The notes under the pieces were generated by a model. It worked only from the letters and a program-made list of their open reading frames with translations. It made no database searches and had not been told where the DNA came from. 25,813 bases of DNA from an uncultured Methanobrevibacter sp. (GTDB lineage Archaea; Methanobacteriota; Methanobacteria; Methanobacteriales; Methanobacteriaceae): contig CACZNW010000200.1 in the NCBI GenBank assembly GCA_902782595.1, forward strand, positions 1-25,813, written 5' to 3'. Both the position numbers and the translations under genes were made by a program. This document shows, in pieces, positions 22,682 through 25,813 of the stretch (position 1 is its first letter; each line of letters starts with the position of its first letter).

Positions 22682-23884
22682 TTAATCTGTTTCTTCTAAA
22701 ACTGCTTGAATTAAGAAGTATATTGGGTATAATTGATTTGTAAACTGGTATTCACCCTGCTTTTTAGAACTGGATAATTCAATAATTCCTAATTTTTTTG
22801 CCCTATAAATAAAGTCTTTAAATACGCTGGATTCGGTTTCATTTAAAATATTTTCAAATTCTTTTTTGGTAAAAGTACTGTTTGGTGATGCCGCTAATTT
22901 TTTACCAATTTTTTTAAATAATGACAAATAACTTTCACTTCTTATTTTATTGTCAAGTAATGGTTGCAAGTATTTAAGTCCAATTCTATTTCCCGCTTCA
23001 ATCACACCATTTATTGCATCAGTATTGTCAATATATCTGTCTGTATCTTTCCAAAATGTCGCATCTCCAATTTCCTGCATCATTGTTGGCATTCCTGAGG
23101 AATATTCTGTCATAGTTGATAATGCATCTGGAGATATGCTTATATTATATGATGAAAAGATTGTTTTGTAGAAATTTTCTATATCTTCATTTGACAATCT
23201 TTTTAACTCATGTGTATGAAAAATTCTATTTACAGAAGGATTGTGGGTATATAGCTTTTTAAATTTTTCAGGATATCCGGTTAACATTACACAAATCGGA
23301 GCATGTTCAATAGAGGTGGCAAGTGTATCAGCAAAACTTTTATACCAATTTGCAAAATCAGGTGTATGTGACAGTCCGTTAACATCATCAATAACGATGA
23401 ATAATCCGTCTTTGTCTTTAAAATTACTCACTAAATCTGACAAATAAAATGCTAAATTATCTTTAATATTTGTTAATTCATCTTGTGATGGTTTAAATTT
23501 AATATTTAAACCTCCAAAGCCTACAGATTCAACATATTTGTCCATCAGTTTAAAGATTTTGTCTGACCATTTTTCTGATTTAATGGAATTTAATATTCTT
23601 TCGATTATCTGTATGACCAGTTCATCAATTGTATGAACTCCATCATTCATAATATGTGCAGTAACCATTGAATAGTTTTTTCGAGCAAAATCAGAGGTAA
23701 AGTTGGCCAGGGATGTTTTGCCTATACCCCGTTTTCCAGTTATGAAAAAATGTTGCGGATTTCCAGATTTCACAGCGGGAAAATATTTTAGTATATCGCT
23801 GATAATATCTTCCCGTCCTTTAAATCTATCGGGGCTTACCGGCTGTCCCGGTTGGAATAATGATTCTTTTTCTGAGATATCCAT
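22682..23884 (-). CDS. Archaeal-type P-loop ATPase (second copy)
   Basis: The 400 residues belong to the same broad archaeal ATPase family as the gene at 14172. Walker A is GKRGIGKT (50-57), Walker B is LFIVIDD (161-167), a sensor segment ICVMLTGYPEKF follows, and the C-terminal part (KKEFENILNETESSVFKDF) looks like a winged helix ending in a domain that reads out FTNQLYPIYFL. It is not a close duplicate of the first: the N-terminal region (FQPGQPVSPDRFKGRED) and the Walker B context differ. I chose ATG 23884, six bases after AAGGTG; the GTG start is part of that ribosome binding site. It lies beside a dead integrase, so it may be cargo of an old island. Function unknown. Confidence 0.82.
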   Translation of the reverse strand: MDISEKESLFQPGQPVSPDRFKGREDIISDILKYFPAVKSGNPQHFFITGKRGIGKTSLANFTSDFARKNYSMVTAHIMNDGVHTIDELVIQIIERILNSIKSEKWSDKIFKLMDKYVESVGFGGLNIKFKPSQDELTNIKDNLAFYLSDLVSNFKDKDGLFIVIDDVNGLSHTPDFANWYKSFADTLATSIEHAPICVMLTGYPEKFKKLYTHNPSVNRIFHTHELKRLSNEDIENFYKTIFSSYNISISPDALSTMTEYSSGMPTMMQEIGDATFWKDTDRYIDNTDAINGVIEAGNRIGLKYLQPLLDNKIRSESYLSLFKKIGKKLAASPNSTFTKKEFENILNETESSVFKDFIYRAKKLGIIELSSSKKQGEYQFTNQLYPIYFLIQAVLEETD

Positions 23885-23968
23885 ATAAAACACCTTTTGA
23901 TTTATTTAACATTGTGTATTTTGATATATTTAAAATTATCCTAAAATCACCTCAAATAAAAAATCTAT

Positions 23969-24067
23969 ATGTTGGGAGCTGATTTAGATATTCAGATAAC
24001 TGCTGGGATGTCAGTGGTGACGATAATAACTTTTTTCTTAAGACATATGTTTAGATATGGAAGATGA
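23969..24067 (+). CDS. Candidate 32-residue membrane peptide
   Basis: The frame from ATG 23969 to TGA 24065-24067 encodes 32 residues beginning MLGADLDIQITAGMSVV, then TIITFFLRHMF and a basic end RYGR. One hydrophobic helix is plausible (about 10-28). There is no ribosome binding site. A TATA-like run near 23929 could give a short leader. An in-frame TAA lies four codons upstream. No family is recognised; it lies between two convergent-side gene ends in an otherwise empty 196-base gap. Confidence 0.25.
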   Translation: MLGADLDIQITAGMSVVTIITFFLRHMFRYGR

Positions 24068-24080
24068 TTTTAGTTTCTTA

Positions 24081-25085
24081 TTAAATATATCTTTCATGAA
24101 ATAAAATCTCATCAAGCTGATAATTTTCCCATTCACGCTTGTTCAATACAATTTCCAGTTCCTGTGGTGTCAGTAACGGTTTTTTATACATCTGTGAATC
24201 GTCAATAGCTATTCTCGGACATGCACTGACAACAAATGCATCCAGTTCCAGATAAGGCAGCAGTGCATCCGGAGAAACATTATCAACAAGGATAATGTAA
24301 CTTTCCATATTCGCATCCTCAAGTGTTTTTTTAATTTCCTTTGCAAGGCTCATTCTGTACTGACCTTCCTTTGACGACACGATAATGCCCCATTTTTTGG
24401 CAGAACGTGCTTTTGTGATTCTTGCAAAGCGTATTCTAAGGATTCTGTCGGCAAATTCATCCATGCTTCTTATTTCGGAATTATACGGATCAATGGCTAT
24501 AACTTCAGTATTTGAAAACAGTTTAATTCCCAGTGGGTGGAAATTTCCGCTGCCGATAAACAGTATCACGTCAACCTCAAGGTCTTTGATTGATGAGAAA
24601 TTGCATCCGAGAACCTGTCCCTTTCGTGTTGAGGGTGATGAGCCTAAAATAACTTCCTTGCCGTTATCTTCCAGAAAATCCTTTGTTTCATTTAAAAGAT
24701 GCAGGTGCTGTGTTGTTGTTACAAGACCTATTCTTTGGAATTTTTCCAACTCTTTTAAGCATTTTTCAAGGTCTTTTTTAATGTCTATATTGGAATATGC
24801 TTCAATAAACAATGTCGGAACTTCATATTTCAGGGGCAGCGGGGTGTGGCCATAGTGGACTATCAAATCCACTGAACCTTTCATTTTCCAGTCGCTGACA
24901 TCACATGCTCCATAGCATGGGTCGCCGGATATTATGACGACTGCACAGGTTTCGTCCTCTATTGATTTGGCTATTTTTGTTGCCTGGATTTTAAGACCTT
25001 CCGGAAACTGCAGGCCTACGGTTTTGGCATCGATTGATTTGATTTTACGGATTGTCTTATCCAAATCCATATCATACATTGACAT
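24081..25085 (-). CDS. dph2: Diphthamide biosynthesis enzyme Dph2 (2-(3-amino-3-carboxypropyl)histidine synthase)
   Basis: Archaeal Dph2 is a radical-SAM-like 4Fe-4S enzyme that transfers the aminocarboxypropyl group of SAM to a histidine of elongation factor 2. The 334 residues contain three separated cysteine sites: GDPCYGACDV (C57 and C61), VLGCNF (C161) and SACPRIAIDD (C289). The spacing closely follows the three cluster-binding cysteines of the characterised Pyrococcus enzyme. The QFPEGL motif near residue 26 is also typical. The ATG at 25085 lies one base after the hpt stop, so the gene is co-transcribed with hpt. The frame is open further upstream inside hpt, but that start is less likely. 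Confidence 0.95.
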   Translation of the reverse strand: MSMYDMDLDKTIRKIKSIDAKTVGLQFPEGLKIQATKIAKSIEDETCAVVIISGDPCYGACDVSDWKMKGSVDLIVHYGHTPLPLKYEVPTLFIEAYSNIDIKKDLEKCLKELEKFQRIGLVTTTQHLHLLNETKDFLEDNGKEVILGSSPSTRKGQVLGCNFSSIKDLEVDVILFIGSGNFHPLGIKLFSNTEVIAIDPYNSEIRSMDEFADRILRIRFARITKARSAKKWGIIVSSKEGQYRMSLAKEIKKTLEDANMESYIILVDNVSPDALLPYLELDAFVVSACPRIAIDDSQMYKKPLLTPQELEIVLNKREWENYQLDEILFHERYI

Positions 25086-25086
25086 T

Positions 25087-25656
25087 TTAATCTTCGATTG
25101 TGCTTTCAATAACTACCTTACCGTCAATAACATCCAGTTTGACAATGGACAAAACATCAATTCCGGTTTCCTTTTTAACGATTTCCTTTCCAAAACCCTT
25201 GTCAATGATGGCAACTACGGATTTCAAATCAAGATCCATGTCCTTCAGGGTTTTAATCAGTGCAATCAGTGTTCCGCCGGTACTTACCACATCATCAATG
25301 AGCAGTATCTTTTCGCCGGGATTGAGATCATTTATATAAAGGTTTGATGAGCCGTAGCCGGTTTTCTGATAAACTTCGGTTTCGCCGGGCAGTCCGTATT
25401 GCCTTTTACGGATTACCACAAAGGGAATGTCGGTTGCAAGAGACAGAGCGGTTGCAAGGTGTATTCCCATTGCTTCAACAGCAACAATTTTGTCAATATC
25501 CAAATTTGCATATTTGTAGATGGCCAGAGACAATTCTCTAAGCATTGTAGGGTCCATTGCAGGCACGCCGTCACTTATAGGATTTACAAAGTAATTGTAA
25601 TCTCCTTTTTTAACAATTGGGGATGCTTCTAATGATTCTATTACTTTTTCTAACAT
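25087..25656 (-). CDS. hpt: Archaeal hypoxanthine/guanine phosphoribosyltransferase
   Basis: This enzyme salvages hypoxanthine or guanine with PRPP. The 189 residues match the archaeal form, which resembles adenine-type PRTases: FVNPISDGVPAMDP near residue 23, VAVEAMGIHLATALS, the flexible-loop KRQYGLPGE, and the PRPP-binding motif ILLIDDVVSTGGT at 117-129. ATG 25656 was chosen over the upstream GTG at 25665, which lies in the likely ribosome-binding region. It is the first gene of the hpt-dph2 pair and is divergent from srp54 with an 86-base spacer. Confidence 0.93.
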   Translation of the reverse strand: MLEKVIESLEASPIVKKGDYNYFVNPISDGVPAMDPTMLRELSLAIYKYANLDIDKIVAVEAMGIHLATALSLATDIPFVVIRKRQYGLPGETEVYQKTGYGSSNLYINDLNPGEKILLIDDVVSTGGTLIALIKTLKDMDLDLKSVVAIIDKGFGKEIVKKETGIDVLSIVKLDVIDGKVVIESTIED

Positions 25657-25742
25657 AGTTCTCACACGAAAAATTATTAAAAGTTGTTAAATATAAATAT
25701 ATCTTAATATAATAATTAAGTTTTCTATAGATGTGATTAATT

Positions 25743-25813
25743 ATGCTTGGAAATTTAGGTGAAAATCTTACTAATACCATGAAAAAATTAGTAGGAATGT
25801 CAGTCATTGATAA
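25743..25813 (+). CDS. srp54: Signal recognition particle 54 kDa protein (N-terminus only)
   Basis: The frame begins MLGNLGENLTNTMKKLVGMS and is cut by the window edge after 23 codons. This is the characteristic start of the N-domain of archaeal SRP54, the GTPase that binds signal peptides and 7S RNA. GTGAT lies five bases before the ATG. A TATA-like AATATAATA near 25704-25713 is close enough for a very short leader. Confidence 0.85.
   Translation, partial: MLGNLGENLTNTMKKLVGMSVID

Noticed and set aside
24385..24855. 156-codon plus-strand frame inside dph2
   Set aside because: It is antisense to a gene whose three catalytic cysteine sites are all intact; the composition is that of a shadow frame.

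Overview
This 25.8 kb AT-rich window comes from a methanogenic archaeon. It is most likely a member of Methanobacteriales, probably Methanobrevibacter; the genus is an inference from gene content and style, not from a search. Archaeal markers are TFS, RpoL, Csl4, archaeal IleRS, Dph2, an XPD-type helicase, SRP54, GGTG/GGTGAT-type ribosome binding sites and TATA-box promoters. Methanogen markers are the H4MPT-linked pair of serine hydroxymethyltransferase and a DmrX-like dihydromethanopterin reductase, an F420H2 oxidase, and an MsvR-like V4R regulator.

Layout, left to right. Positions 1-905 hold the tail of an upstream gene, a terminator and an AT-rich spacer with two overlapping, antisense, doubtful small membrane ORFs. 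Positions 906-2877 are glyA-dmrX (+). They converge on a DUF192 gene and, behind it, a DsbA-like gene coupled to a 34-codon gene (all -, 2879-3925). Positions 4171-11952 carry ileS, purL, moeA and a site-2 protease (+), with a repeat-rich leader before ileS. Positions 11994-13656 are the oxygen-defence pair fprA-rubrerythrin (-). Positions 13657-15761 are unusual: a strongly self-complementary non-coding stretch, a solitary archaeal ATPase gene with a palindrome-rich promoter, and then the msvR-like regulator (+) at 15762-16532. Next come cbiL (-) and an XPD-like helicase (+), divergent over a perfect 16-bp palindrome. Positions 19151-21836 form a packed (-) cluster csl4-rpoL-Nudix-tfs-acidic membrane protein-tRNA-Arg(UCG). 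Positions 21993-22547 are a decayed tyrosine recombinase, followed by a second archaeal ATPase (-). The window ends with hpt-dph2 (-) and, divergently, the first codons of srp54 (+).

Most genes are ordinary housekeeping. The strongest biology is the oxygen-stress module. A palindrome ACGAAC-A-GTTCGT lies upstream of the msvR-like gene, and a near copy (11 of 13 positions) lies directly upstream of the fprA TATA box. This is consistent with one redox regulator controlling both. The two halves, adjacent in Methanothermobacter, are here separated by the ATPase gene and by a roughly 230-nt region with four stems or nested arm pairs that may encode a structured RNA. No CRISPR array, intact insertion sequence or rRNA gene was seen. 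No clearly new multi-gene defence system is visible. The best candidates for undescribed elements are the 13914-14144 structured region, the self-palindromic promoter of the first ATPase and the small overlooked genes.
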